Positions 19,570-28,074 of a stretch of 64,000 bases of DNA are shown here, piece after piece. The position numbers and the translations under genes are program-made. How positions within the stretch are numbered: position 1 is the stretch's first letter; each line of letters opens with the position of its first letter. A model generated the notes under the pieces. It was given only the letters and a program-made list of their open reading frames with translations. It did no database searches and was not told the origin of the DNA. This DNA is from Corynebacterium sp. CNJ-954 (GTDB lineage: Bacteria; Actinomycetota; Actinomycetes; Mycobacteriales; Mycobacteriaceae): NCBI RefSeq assembly GCF_001942345.1, contig NZ_MKKI01000044.1:124001-188000 (forward strand), written 5' to 3'.

Positions 19570-21227
19570 ATGACGCAGCACACCACGGACCAGAATCTCC
19601 ACGACGGACCGACCGCCCGGGTCGACTCCGGCCCTGAGTCCTACCGCCAGCTGCAACTGGCCAACCGGACCCTGGGAACCCGCAACGCGAAACTCACCGA
19701 GATGCTCAAGTCCAGCCGAGACAAGCTGGACGAACTGAACTCCCGGCTGGACGCCCTCGCCGAACCTCCGAGCACCTACGGCACCCTGCTGGACACCGGC
19801 GACGGTGGCCTGACGGCCGAGGTCTACACCGCCGGACGGCGGATGCGGCTCGCTGTCAGCCCCCGCGTCTCCCCGGGCGAACTCCACCCCGGCGCGCTGG
19901 TGCGTCTGGGGGAGGGCCAGCAGGTCGTCGAGGTCTGCGGATACGCCGACGCCGGTGACATCGGCACCGTCGTCGAGGTCGTGGACTCCGACCGTATCGT
20001 CGTCGCCGACAAGCTCGGTGAGGAGGCGTTGATGAAGTGTGCCGGGGCCCTCACCTCGGAACTGGCGGCGAAGCAGGTGGGCCCCGGTGACAGTGTCATC
20101 GTCGACCGTCGCGCCGGGTACGCCTTCGAGGTGATCTCCCGCGCCGAGGTCGAGGACCTGGTGCTCGAGGAGGTCCCGGACGTCTCCTACACCGACATCG
20201 GCGGTCTGGAGAGCCAGATCGAACAACTGCATGATGCCGTCGAACTGCCTTTCCTGCACCCGGAGCTCTACCGTGACTACGGCCTGCTGCCCCCGAAGGG
20301 CGTGCTGCTCTACGGGCCGCCCGGGTGCGGCAAGACGTTGATCGCCAAGGCGGTGGCGTCCTCGCTGTCCCGCAAGATCAACTCCGACGCGGGCACCCCG
20401 GACGCGAAATCCTACTTCCTGAACATCAAGGGTCCGGAGCTGCTCAACAAGTTCGTCGGCGAGACCGAGCGGCAGATCCGGCTGATCTTCGAACGTGCCC
20501 GCAAGATCGCCTCCGCCGGCCAGCCGGTGATCATCTTCTTCGACGAGATGGAAGCCATCTTCCGTACCCGCGGCACCGGCGTCTCCTCGGACGTGGAGTC
20601 CACCGTGGTGCCGCAGCTGCTGGCGGAGATCGACGGTGTGGAGGGCCTGCGCAACGTCATCGTCATCGGCGCCTCGAACCGCGAAGAGCTGATCGACCCG
20701 GCGATCCTGCGCCCGGGGCGTCTCGACGTGAAGATCCGGGTGGAACGCCCCGACCGTGCCGCAGCCGCCGACATCCTGGAGAAGTACCTCACCGCGGACG
20801 TCCCGATGTCGGGTGCACTCAGTGCCGCCGCCGGGGGACCCGACGCCGCTGCCGCCCGGCTGCGGGCCCGGGTGATCGACAACCTCTACTCCGACGACCG
20901 CCCCTACCTCACGCTGCACTACGCCGACGGCACCCACACCGACCTGTTCTTCCGGGACTTCGCCTCGGGCGCGATGCTGGCCAATATCGTCGACCGGGTC
21001 AAGAAGCTCGCCATCAAGGACGTGCTGCGCGGAGACGGCGACGGTGTCACCGAAGCCACGTGGACACCGCGGTGGACGAGGAGTGCCGCGACAACGACGA
21101 CCTGCCCGACACCACCAACCCCGCCGAGTGGGCCCGGATCTCCGGGCACTCGTCGCGCCGGGTCGTGGAGATCACCATGGCCGACCGTGGGGCTGGCCGT
21201 GTCACCGGCCGGGAGGGCGACCAGTGA
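19570..21227 (+). CDS. arc: Proteasome-associated AAA+ ATPase ARC/Mpa, frameshift near the C-terminus
   Basis: Hexameric unfoldase that recognises pupylated proteins. An N-terminal coiled coil (residues ~25-65) is followed by OB domains and the AAA module: Walker A GPPGCGKT at ~249 and Walker [11 protein letters not shown] at ~325, then [19 protein letters not shown]. The start-codon frame reads normally to 21057 and then into nonsense to 21408. One missing base there moves the true tail (VDTAVDEEC...[20 protein letters not shown]) into the next frame, which stops at 21227 and overlaps dop by 4 bp. The restored protein is about 552 aa. It lacks the C-terminal GQYL proteasome-docking motif, in keeping with the missing 20S genes. 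Unless it is a sequencing error, the enzyme loses only its tail. Confidence 0.88.
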
Positions 21228-22762
21228 CCGACGCACCACGACGGCTGATCGGCACCGAAACAGAGTTCGGCATCATCGCCCCCGACGACCCCCACGCCAG
21301 CCCGATCGAGACCTCAACCCAGGCCGTCGTCGCCTACGCGGGGGCGACGGGCCTCGGCGTGAACCGGCGGACCAGGTGGGACTACAACGCCGAGTCACCG
21401 CTGCGTGACGTGCGTGGCTTCGACCTGCGCCGCTACCGCACCGCCCCGGTCATCGACCCCAACGCCCTGGGATCGGCGAATGTGGTCACCACCTCCGGCG
21501 CCCGGTTCTACGTCGACCACGCACACCCCGAGTACTCCTCACCGGAGACCACCAACGCCTGGGACGCGGTGATCTGGGACAAGGCCGGCGAGCTGGTGAT
21601 GCACACCGCCGCCCAGGCCTCCGGGGAGATCGAGGACCAGCCCACGCTGAAGATCCACAAGAACAACGTGGACGGCAAGGGTGCCTCCTACGGATCCCAC
21701 GAGAACTACCTCTACCCACGGTCCTACGACACCGAGGCCGTGCAGGCCGCCCTGATCCCGCACTTCGTGACCCGTCAGATCTACACCGGCGCCGGGCGCC
21801 TCGGTCTCGGGGCGGAGAGCCAGTCACCGGGATTCCAGATCAGCCAGCGCGCCGACTACATCGAGACGACCGTCTCCCTGGAGACGACGCTGAACCGCGG
21901 CATCATCAACACCCGGGACGAGTCACACGTCGGTGACGACTGGGCCCGGATGCACGTCATCATCGGCGACGCGAACCTCTCGGAGTACGCGACCTTCCTC
22001 AAGCTGGGCACCACCGCCCTGGTGCTCGACGCCGTCGGGGCGGGTGCGGACTTCTCGGACCTGGCACTGTACGACCCGGTGGACGCCGTCCGCCGGATCT
22101 CCCGTGACCTGGAGTGCTCGGCACCGCTACGGCTCTACGGCAACGTGGAGCGGACAGCGGTCGACATCCAGCGCGAGATCCGCCGTCGGGTCGCCGACGC
22201 CGTCCCCGCCGAGCAGCGGCACGACAAGGACGACCTGGTGCTCGAGCTGTGGGGGCAGGTCCTCGACGACCTCGACCGGGACCCGATGAGCACCGCAGAC
22301 CGGCTCGACTGGACGGCCAAACTCAGTCTGCTCACCGCCTACCGTGCCCGTGGCCTGGACTGGGACCATCCGACGATGGCGGTGGTCGACATCCAGTACC
22401 ACGACATCGACCCGGCGAAGGGGCTGTACAACGCCCTGGTCCGGAAGGGCCGGATGCGCACACTGGTCCCTGCCGGGGATGTCGCCGCCGCAGCGGCGCA
22501 GGCACCCACCGACACCCGCGCCTGGTTGCGCGGTGAGGTGGCCCGACGGTTCTCCGGTGAGCTGCTGGCGGCGAACTGGGACACCCTGGTGCTCGACACC
22601 CCCTACGGGGCGTCGTCGACGACCCGGGTACTGCTCGCGGACCCGTTGCAGGGGACCGCGGGGCAACTGCAGGAGGCCCTGGCCGACGTCGATGACGCCG
22701 CCGGCCTCGTCCGGGTGCTGGGCGAACTCATTCCCGGCTCCCTCGACGGTGTCGACTGCTAG
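21224..22762 (+). CDS. dop: Depupylase/deamidase of Pup
   Basis: Glutamine-synthetase-fold enzyme that deamidates the Pup C-terminal Gln and removes Pup from substrates. 512 aa from GTG 21224, which overlaps the arc stop (GTGA). Seen: [15 protein letters not shown] (ATP/Mg-binding glutamates), [23 protein letters not shown], the Dop loop region [49 protein letters not shown], and [24 protein letters not shown]. It has the PafA-like architecture and differs from the following paralogue PafA in the Dop-specific loop. Confidence 0.94.
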   Translation: MTDAPRRLIGTETEFGIIAPDDPHASPIETSTQAVVAYAGATGLGVNRRTRWDYNAESPLRDVRGFDLRRYRTAPVIDPNALGSANVVTTSGARFYVDHAHPEYSSPETTNAWDAVIWDKAGELVMHTAAQASGEIEDQPTLKIHKNNVDGKGASYGSHENYLYPRSYDTEAVQAALIPHFVTRQIYTGAGRLGLGAESQSPGFQISQRADYIETTVSLETTLNRGIINTRDESHVGDDWARMHVIIGDANLSEYATFLKLGTTALVLDAVGAGADFSDLALYDPVDAVRRISRDLECSAPLRLYGNVERTAVDIQREIRRRVADAVPAEQRHDKDDLVLELWGQVLDDLDRDPMSTADRLDWTAKLSLLTAYRARGLDWDHPTMAVVDIQYHDIDPAKGLYNALVRKGRMRTLVPAGDVAAAAAQAPTDTRAWLRGEVARRFSGELLAANWDTLVLDTPYGASSTTRVLLADPLQGTAGQLQEALADVDDAAGLVRVLGELIPGSLDGVDC

Positions 22763-22821
22763 CCTGTAGGCATCAGAACGTATTTTCACCGACTCTCCAT
22801 TCATGAAGGAAGTGGTTCCAC

Positions 22822-23046
22822 ATGACAGCCGGATCAGGCTCGACGGGTGGCTCTGGCCAGGGCCAGGTGCACGGGGGCCGCGGGCCCGCCGACGAGGACG
22901 CCCCAGGCACCACTGACCCCACCGCCTCCGGCCAGGAGCAGCTCAAGGTCAGCGGTACCGACGACCTGCTCGACGAGATCGACGGCCTGCTGGAGTCCAA
23001 CGCCGAGGAGTTCGTGAAGTCGTACGTCCAGAAGGGCGGGCAGTAG
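22822..23046 (+). CDS. pup: Prokaryotic ubiquitin-like protein Pup (ends GGQ)
   Basis: 74 aa, mostly disordered, Gly/Ser/Asp-rich N-terminus followed by the conserved helix TDDLLDEIDGLLESNAEEFVKSYVQKGGQ in outline. The C-terminal Gln must be deamidated to Glu by Dop before PafA attaches it to substrate lysines. About 10 residues longer than the 64-aa mycobacterial Pup because of an extra Gly/Ser stretch. A strong ribosome-binding site (AAGGAAG) lies 11 bases before ATG 22822. pafA starts 12 bp after the stop, so nothing separates them where prcB and prcA sit in mycobacteria. Confidence 0.95.
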   Translation: MTAGSGSTGGSGQGQVHGGRGPADEDAPGTTDPTASGQEQLKVSGTDDLLDEIDGLLESNAEEFVKSYVQKGGQ

Positions 23047-23057
23047 TCACGGCGACC

Positions 23058-24482
23058 GTGTTCACCCGGCGGATCATGGGCCTGGAGACCGAGTTCGGCA
23101 TCACCAGCGTCCTCGACAGCCACCGCCGACTCGGCCCGGACGAGGTCGCCCGGCACCTCTTCGCCCCGGTCGTGGAGAAGTACCGCAGCAGCAACGTCTA
23201 CTGGCCGAACGCCTCACGGGTGTACCTCGACGTCGGCGCACACCCGGAGTTCGCCACCGCCGAGTGCGACTCACTGCACCAGCTGGTGACCTACGACCGG
23301 GCGGGGGAGCACATCTTCCACGGACTGGCCTCCCGGTGCGAGGCGTCGCTGAATGAGCGGGGGATCGGCGGCAAGGTCTACCTGCTGAAGAACAACACCG
23401 ACTCGGTCGGCAACTCCTACGGCTGCCACGAGAACTACCTGGTGGGCCGCGACATGCCGCTGAAGAGCCTGTCGGCCCAGCTGCTGCCCTTCCTGGTGAC
23501 CCGCCAGCTGATCTGCGGGGCAGGGAAGATCAGCGTGCCCACCGCCGGCGCCCCGAACGAGAACTTCGGTCCCGGCTACTGTCTCTCCCAGCGCGCGGAC
23601 CACGTGTGGGAGGGGGTCTCCTCGGCCACCACCCGCTCGCGTCCGATCATCAACACCCGGGACGAACCGCACGCGGACTCCTCCCGGTTCCGTCGGCTGC
23701 ACATCATCGTCGGCGACTCGAACATGTCCGAGACCACCACCGCACTGAAGGTCGGTTCGACCCTGCTCGTCCTGGAGATGATCGAGGCCGGGATCGCGCT
23801 GCCGGACTGCGAGCTGTCCAACGAGATCCGCTCGATCCGCGAGATCGCCCGCGACCTCACCGGCACCACACCGCTGGCCCTGCGCAACGGCGACACCGCA
23901 ACACCGCTGGGCATTCAGCGCGCCTTCCACGCCGCGGCGACGCAGTGGCTCGACGACCGCCCGGAGCCCGCCGACGGTGAGACCGGAACCCCCCGCGACC
24001 AGCTTCTCCCGGTGGTCGACCTGTGGGGACGTGTACTCGACGGCGCGGAGTCCGGTGACTTCTCCGGGGTGGACACCGAGATCGACTGGGTGATCAAGAA
24101 GAAGCTCATCGACCGGGTCGCCGACCGCGGCGGCCTCGACATCACCGACCCCCGGCTGGCCCAGGTCGACCTGACCTACCACGACATCAACCCGGACCGC
24201 GGCCTGTTCCACATGCTGGCGCGCCGGGGGCAGGTCGCCACCCTCGTCGACCCCGCGGACATCGACACCGCCGCACAGACGGCGCCGCCGACCACCCGTG
24301 CCGCAGCACGCGGCCGGTTCCTCACCGCCGCCGAGTCCAGCGCCCGCCAGACCACGGTGGACTGGACACGCCTGAAGGTCAACGGTGACGGCGGCGCCGA
24401 GATCGTCCTTCCCGACCCGTTCGCCCCTGACGCCGACGGACTTGACCAGCTCCTCGAGATCCTGGGGGAGGACCCGCGGTGA
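23058..24482 (+). CDS. pafA: Pup--protein ligase
   Basis: Carboxylate-amine ligase that couples the C-terminal glutamate of Pup to substrate lysines, with ATP. 474 aa. Seen: RRIMGLETEFGITSVL, VYLDVGAHPEFATAECDS, SFGCHENYL-type YGCHENYLV, INTRDEPHADSSRFRRLHIIVGDSNMSE, and VDLTYHDINPDRGLFHMLARRGQ. The start is GTG 23058, close behind pup. The 3' end overlaps pafB by 4 bp. Confidence 0.95.
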   Translation: MFTRRIMGLETEFGITSVLDSHRRLGPDEVARHLFAPVVEKYRSSNVYWPNASRVYLDVGAHPEFATAECDSLHQLVTYDRAGEHIFHGLASRCEASLNERGIGGKVYLLKNNTDSVGNSYGCHENYLVGRDMPLKSLSAQLLPFLVTRQLICGAGKISVPTAGAPNENFGPGYCLSQRADHVWEGVSSATTRSRPIINTRDEPHADSSRFRRLHIIVGDSNMSETTTALKVGSTLLVLEMIEAGIALPDCELSNEIRSIREIARDLTGTTPLALRNGDTATPLGIQRAFHAAATQWLDDRPEPADGETGTPRDQLLPVVDLWGRVLDGAESGDFSGVDTEIDWVIKKKLIDRVADRGGLDITDPRLAQVDLTYHDINPDRGLFHMLARRGQVATLVDPADIDTAAQTAPPTTRAAARGRFLTAAESSARQTTVDWTRLKVNGDGGAEIVLPDPFAPDADGLDQLLEILGEDPR

Positions 24483-25480
24483 GCACCCGGAACCGGCCCA
24501 CGGAGGTCCACTGGGACCCCGCCGCCTCCCGCCTGCTCAATCTCGTCCTGGCGCTGACGGACCGGCCCCGCTCCGTCGGATGGATCCGCACCCACGTCGA
24601 CGGCTACACCGGCGACGCCGAGACCGTACGTAAACGCTTCGACCGGGACCGCACCCTGATCGACGATCTCGGCCTGGTCATCACCGAAACGACCGGCACC
24701 GACACTGACGGACACCCCGAACTGCAGTACGGCATCGACCCCACGTCCAGCTTCCTGCCGGACCTCACGGTCACCGACGCCCAGTGGCAGGCGCTCCGCC
24801 CGGCCGCGCAGTGGGTCCCGAACCAGTCCCTGGCCGCACCCGTACGTCACGCACTGCAGAAACTGTCGACCGTGGCACCGGCCTCCGACACCGACGGGGG
24901 TCCGGGCTTCTCCGCCCCGGTGCCCGACGCCGTCGACCTCACCGACGCCGACATCGAGGCCCTGAACATCGCCCTGGACCGCAACCTGAGCCTGCGGTTC
25001 CACTACTGGCCCGCCCTGACGGAACAACCCCGGCTACGCCACCTGGACCCGTGGGGAGTGGCCGCCGTCGACGGTCGGCTCTACCTCACCGGGTACGACC
25101 TCGACCGGGACCAGCAACGCACCTTCCGTCTGTCCCGTATTGCCGGGTTGGAAGCTACCGCGACCCTGATCCGTCACCGCGCGCCGGGCCGTCCCGTCGC
25201 CGACCTCGTGACCGAGGGGCTCCGGGACGCCTCATCCATGGTCACCGCCCGCGTCCGGTTCCTCACCGACGGTGCGCAGGAGCTCCGGGTACTCGCCGGA
25301 CCGGCCGACAGCGACGGCGGGCGCCCGCTCGGGCCGGTCGACCGGCAGTGGCTGATCCGCACGGCCGCGTCCTACGCCACCGACGTCCTCGTGGTCGATC
25401 CGCCGGACGTCGTCGCCGACATCATCACGCACCTGGAGGACGCCGTGCGCACCTTCGGGGGAGAGGAGGACCTGAGGTGA
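24479..25480 (+). CDS. pafB: PafB, WYL-domain transcriptional regulator
   Basis: 333 aa. An N-terminal winged-helix region (RLLNLVLALTDRPRSVGWIRTHVDGY) is followed by a WYL domain: LSLRFHYWPALTEQPRLRHLDPWGVAAVDGRLYLTGYDLDRDQQRTFRLSRI. In mycobacteria PafB and PafC act together as an activator of the LexA-independent DNA damage response. The GTG start overlaps pafA (GTGA) and the stop overlaps pafC in the same way, so the three genes are tightly coupled. Confidence 0.9.
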   Translation: MSTRNRPTEVHWDPAASRLLNLVLALTDRPRSVGWIRTHVDGYTGDAETVRKRFDRDRTLIDDLGLVITETTGTDTDGHPELQYGIDPTSSFLPDLTVTDAQWQALRPAAQWVPNQSLAAPVRHALQKLSTVAPASDTDGGPGFSAPVPDAVDLTDADIEALNIALDRNLSLRFHYWPALTEQPRLRHLDPWGVAAVDGRLYLTGYDLDRDQQRTFRLSRIAGLEATATLIRHRAPGRPVADLVTEGLRDASSMVTARVRFLTDGAQELRVLAGPADSDGGRPLGPVDRQWLIRTAASYATDVLVVDPPDVVADIITHLEDAVRTFGGEEDLR

Positions 25481-26532
25481 CCGAGCCTGTTCCCCGTCGA
25501 CGGAGCGTCGGCTACACCACCTGGCAGGTACGCCGCGTCCTGGCGGTCATCGCCTGGTTCCGGCACCATCCGGACGGTTCGTTGATGCGTGCGGCCGCCC
25601 AGTTCGGTGTGACCGTGCCCCAGTTACGCCACGAACTGACGCAGGCGGCCACCTGCGGGGTGCCGCCGTACCTGCCGGGGTCGCTGCTGGAGTTCACGAC
25701 CTCGGGGATGCATGTCGATGTCGTGACCTCACTCGGGCTCGACCGGGCGCCGTCGCTGACCGCAGCGGAGTCCGGGGTGCTGCTGATCAGCCTGGAACGG
25801 CTGGCAAGTGTCGTGACGGGCCCGGGCCGGGCTGACGTCGAGTCGGCCGCCGGGATGATCCGCGACCTGCAGCAGGACGTGCGGGACCGGCGTGACCGGT
25901 TCACCCCCGACGAGTTCACCACCCCCTCCCGCGCAGACACCGGCACCAGCTCCGGTGCCGGTCAGGACGGGACGTCCGGTGTACTGGCGGAGAACCTGCC
26001 GCCACTGCGTGAGGCGCTCACCACCCGGAGGTGGGTGGAACTGACCTACCGGTCGGCCTCCTCGGACTCGGTGGGCACTCGCACACTGGTCCCGGACCAG
26101 CTGGAGTTCATCGACGGCCAGGCGTACCTGTGGGCCCGCGACGACGCCGATGTGCAACGGTGTTTCAACGTGTCCCGGATGTCGCAGGTCACCGTCACGG
26201 AACGCGGTGCGCCGGAGATCCGTGAGCGCACGATCGACGCCGACGACCCGTTCGGGTTCGACCGTGACGGACAGCGCTGGGCCGAGATTGACCTGGAGGA
26301 CGGCGCGGCGTGGATGTTCGAGTACCTGCCCATCTGGCAGGTCGACACCCCCGGGACGCTGCGGGCGGCGATACCGGACACCGGCGACTGGCTGGAACGG
26401 TTCCTGCTGGCGTACGCCCCGAGTATCCGGGCGGTCGTCCCGCAGTCCACCGAAGACGCACAGTGTGATCTCGGCCACCGCGTGGCCCGCCGCGCCAGCG
26501 CTGCGCTGGATGCCTACCGTTCTCTGGCGTAG
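25477..26532 (+). CDS. pafC: PafC, WYL-domain transcriptional regulator
   Basis: 351 aa. Helix-turn-helix region near the N-terminus (VRRVLAVIAWFRHHPDGSLMRAAAQFGVTVPQLRHEL), a linker rich in Thr/Ser/Gly (residues ~150-165), then a WYL domain: RRWVELTYRSASSDSVGTRTLVPDQLEFIDGQAYLWARDDADVQRCFNVSRM. It forms a heterodimer with PafB in the known systems. GTG 25477 overlaps pafB by 4 bp. A short intergenic region with its own ribosome-binding site separates it from tatA. Confidence 0.9.
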   Translation: MTEPVPRRRSVGYTTWQVRRVLAVIAWFRHHPDGSLMRAAAQFGVTVPQLRHELTQAATCGVPPYLPGSLLEFTTSGMHVDVVTSLGLDRAPSLTAAESGVLLISLERLASVVTGPGRADVESAAGMIRDLQQDVRDRRDRFTPDEFTTPSRADTGTSSGAGQDGTSGVLAENLPPLREALTTRRWVELTYRSASSDSVGTRTLVPDQLEFIDGQAYLWARDDADVQRCFNVSRMSQVTVTERGAPEIRERTIDADDPFGFDRDGQRWAEIDLEDGAAWMFEYLPIWQVDTPGTLRAAIPDTGDWLERFLLAYAPSIRAVVPQSTEDAQCDLGHRVARRASAALDAYRSLA

Positions 26533-26597
26533 GGTTACCGGTATCTGATCCACACCGTGGAACACACGCTGTATGACCGACGGAAAGGCCGGTACTG

Positions 26598-26858
26598 ATG
26601 GGTGGCATAGGCCCGTGGCAAATCCTGATCATCGTCCTGATTATCCTGCTCCTCTTCGGAGCGTCGAAGCTGCCGACTCTGGCGCGCTCCGCTGGTCGCT
26701 CCATGCGCATCTTCAAGTCTGAAATGACGGAGATGAAGAACGACGGTCAGCCCTCCGTCGAGAGCGCGAAGCCGACCACCAGCACGGACGGAATCTCCGA
26801 CGACATCAGTGCCGAACCGGAGTTCCGTCCGAACAACAACCAGTCACAGGAGCGGTGA
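26598..26858 (+). CDS. tatA: Twin-arginine translocase subunit TatA
   Basis: 86 aa. One N-terminal membrane helix with the conserved polar Gln8 ([13 protein letters not shown]), the hinge FGASKLP, an amphipathic helix [18 protein letters not shown] and a disordered acidic tail. These are the standard TatA features; TatA oligomers form the translocation assembly. GAAAGG upstream of ATG 26598 is the ribosome-binding site. A close paralogue starts 4 bp after its stop and tatC follows, so the three form an operon behind pafC. Confidence 0.93.
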   Translation: MGGIGPWQILIIVLIILLLFGASKLPTLARSAGRSMRIFKSEMTEMKNDGQPSVESAKPTTSTDGISDDISAEPEFRPNNNQSQER

Positions 26859-26861
26859 CCG

Positions 26862-27071
26862 ATGCCTGGTGCCACTGAATGGCTCATCATCGCCCTGGTC
26901 GTCGTGCTCTTGTTCAGCGCGCCGAAGCTGCCGACCATGGCCCGGTCACTGGGCCGCTCCATGCGGATCTTCAAGTCCGAGATGACAGAGATGAAGAACG
27001 ACGGGGCGCCTGCCGTACCCTCAGCCGCCCCTGTATCTGAACCGAAGGTCACCCCGCCCAGCAATGACTGA
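26862..27071 (+). CDS. Second TatA-family protein with a TatB-like glutamate
   Basis: 69 aa. A tandem duplicate of tatA: the amphipathic helix [22 protein letters not shown] is almost identical in protein and DNA. The membrane part differs: [24 protein letters not shown]. Counting back from the conserved Leu-Pro, Glu6 sits exactly where TatA has Gln8 and TatB has Glu8, and the hinge glycine is serine (FSA instead of FGA). It may act as a TatB-like partner or a modified TatA. It overlaps tatC by 8 bp. Whether a true tatB exists elsewhere in the genome cannot be seen here. Confidence 0.85.
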   Translation: MPGATEWLIIALVVVLLFSAPKLPTMARSLGRSMRIFKSEMTEMKNDGAPAVPSAAPVSEPKVTPPSND

Positions 27072-28074
27072 CAGTTCCCCCGACGCTCCTCGGCGAGTCC
27101 GTGTGCCGCGCACACGGCGCTCGCTGAAACGAGGACGTCGCCCCACGGAAGCGGAGATGTCTCTGGTCGAGCATCTCAAGGAACTCCGTCGCAGGATCCT
27201 CATCGCTCTCGTCGCGATCGGGGTCGGCACGATTCTCGGATACATGTGGTACGGCAACGGTGTCTTCGGCACTCCCAGCCTTGGTGACCTGCTCAAGGAC
27301 CCGTACTGCGAACTGCCGCCGGAGTTGCGGTTCGGCGGTGACATCGCCAATGAGTGCCGCCTGTTGGCCACCAGCCCGTTCGAGATGTTCATGCTGCGGC
27401 TGAAGATCGGCTTCCTTGCCGGCCTGGTGTTGTCCGCACCGGTGTGGCTGATGCAGTTGTGGGGTTTCATCACACCGGGGCTGAAGAAGAACGAGAAGAT
27501 GTGGACGCGCACTTTCGTGACTGCGGCGACCCTGCTGTTCGTCCTCGGAGCCGTCCTCGCGTACTTCGTGCTCTACTTCGGTCTGGAGTTCCTGCTCACC
27601 ATCGGTGACGAGACCCAGATCGCGGCGCTCAACGGTACGGCGTACTTCAGCTTCCTCCTGACGCTTCTCCTCGTGTTCGGTGTGAGCTTCGAAGTGCCGT
27701 TGATCACCGTGATGCTCAACCTCGTAGGGGTGCTCAGCTACCAGACGTTGAAGGACAAGCGCCGCTACATTATCCTCATTCTCTTCGTCCTCGCCGCTTT
27801 CGCCACGCCCGGCGGCGATCCGGTGTCCATGCTGATCCTGGCGCTCTCGATGTGTCTCATGATCGAGATCGCGATCCAGATCGCCCGGATCAACGACAAG
27901 CGACGTGCGAAGAAGGCCGGTATCGACGGTGTCGACCAGGTACCCGAGGACCTCGACGATGAGACAGCATCCTCGATCGCCCCTGCCGCGCCGATGAATG
28001 CCCCCCGCACCTCACCGAACCCCACCCCGACAACACCCAGGATGGACCACAACAATCTCGATGACCTCCTCTGA
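27064..28074 (+). CDS. tatC: Sec-independent protein translocase TatC
   Basis: 336 aa. Multispanning receptor for twin-arginine signal peptides. Seen: the cytoplasmic N-terminal motif [22 protein letters not shown] with the conserved Glu, [42 protein letters not shown] and [24 protein letters not shown]. Six membrane segments. An N-terminal basic extension of about 30 residues and a long charged C-terminal tail (after 270) are typical of Actinobacteria. The 3' end overlaps the helicase gene by 14 bp. Confidence 0.95.
   Translation: MTDSSPDAPRRVRVPRTRRSLKRGRRPTEAEMSLVEHLKELRRRILIALVAIGVGTILGYMWYGNGVFGTPSLGDLLKDPYCELPPELRFGGDIANECRLLATSPFEMFMLRLKIGFLAGLVLSAPVWLMQLWGFITPGLKKNEKMWTRTFVTAATLLFVLGAVLAYFVLYFGLEFLLTIGDETQIAALNGTAYFSFLLTLLLVFGVSFEVPLITVMLNLVGVLSYQTLKDKRRYIILILFVLAAFATPGGDPVSMLILALSMCLMIEIAIQIARINDKRRAKKAGIDGVDQVPEDLDDETASSIAPAAPMNAPRTSPNPTPTTPRMDHNNLDDLL

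Noticed and set aside
17671..20937. Open frame of 1088 codons on the minus strand opposite yyaL, trmI and arc
   Set aside because: Antisense shadow of high-GC genes; composition rich in Gly/Asp/Val/His, no domain, and the opposite strand holds three well-conserved genes.
21040..21070. Programmed -1 frameshift in arc
   Set aside because: No X-XXY-YYZ slippery heptamer, no downstream pseudoknot or hairpin evident; a missing base is simpler.
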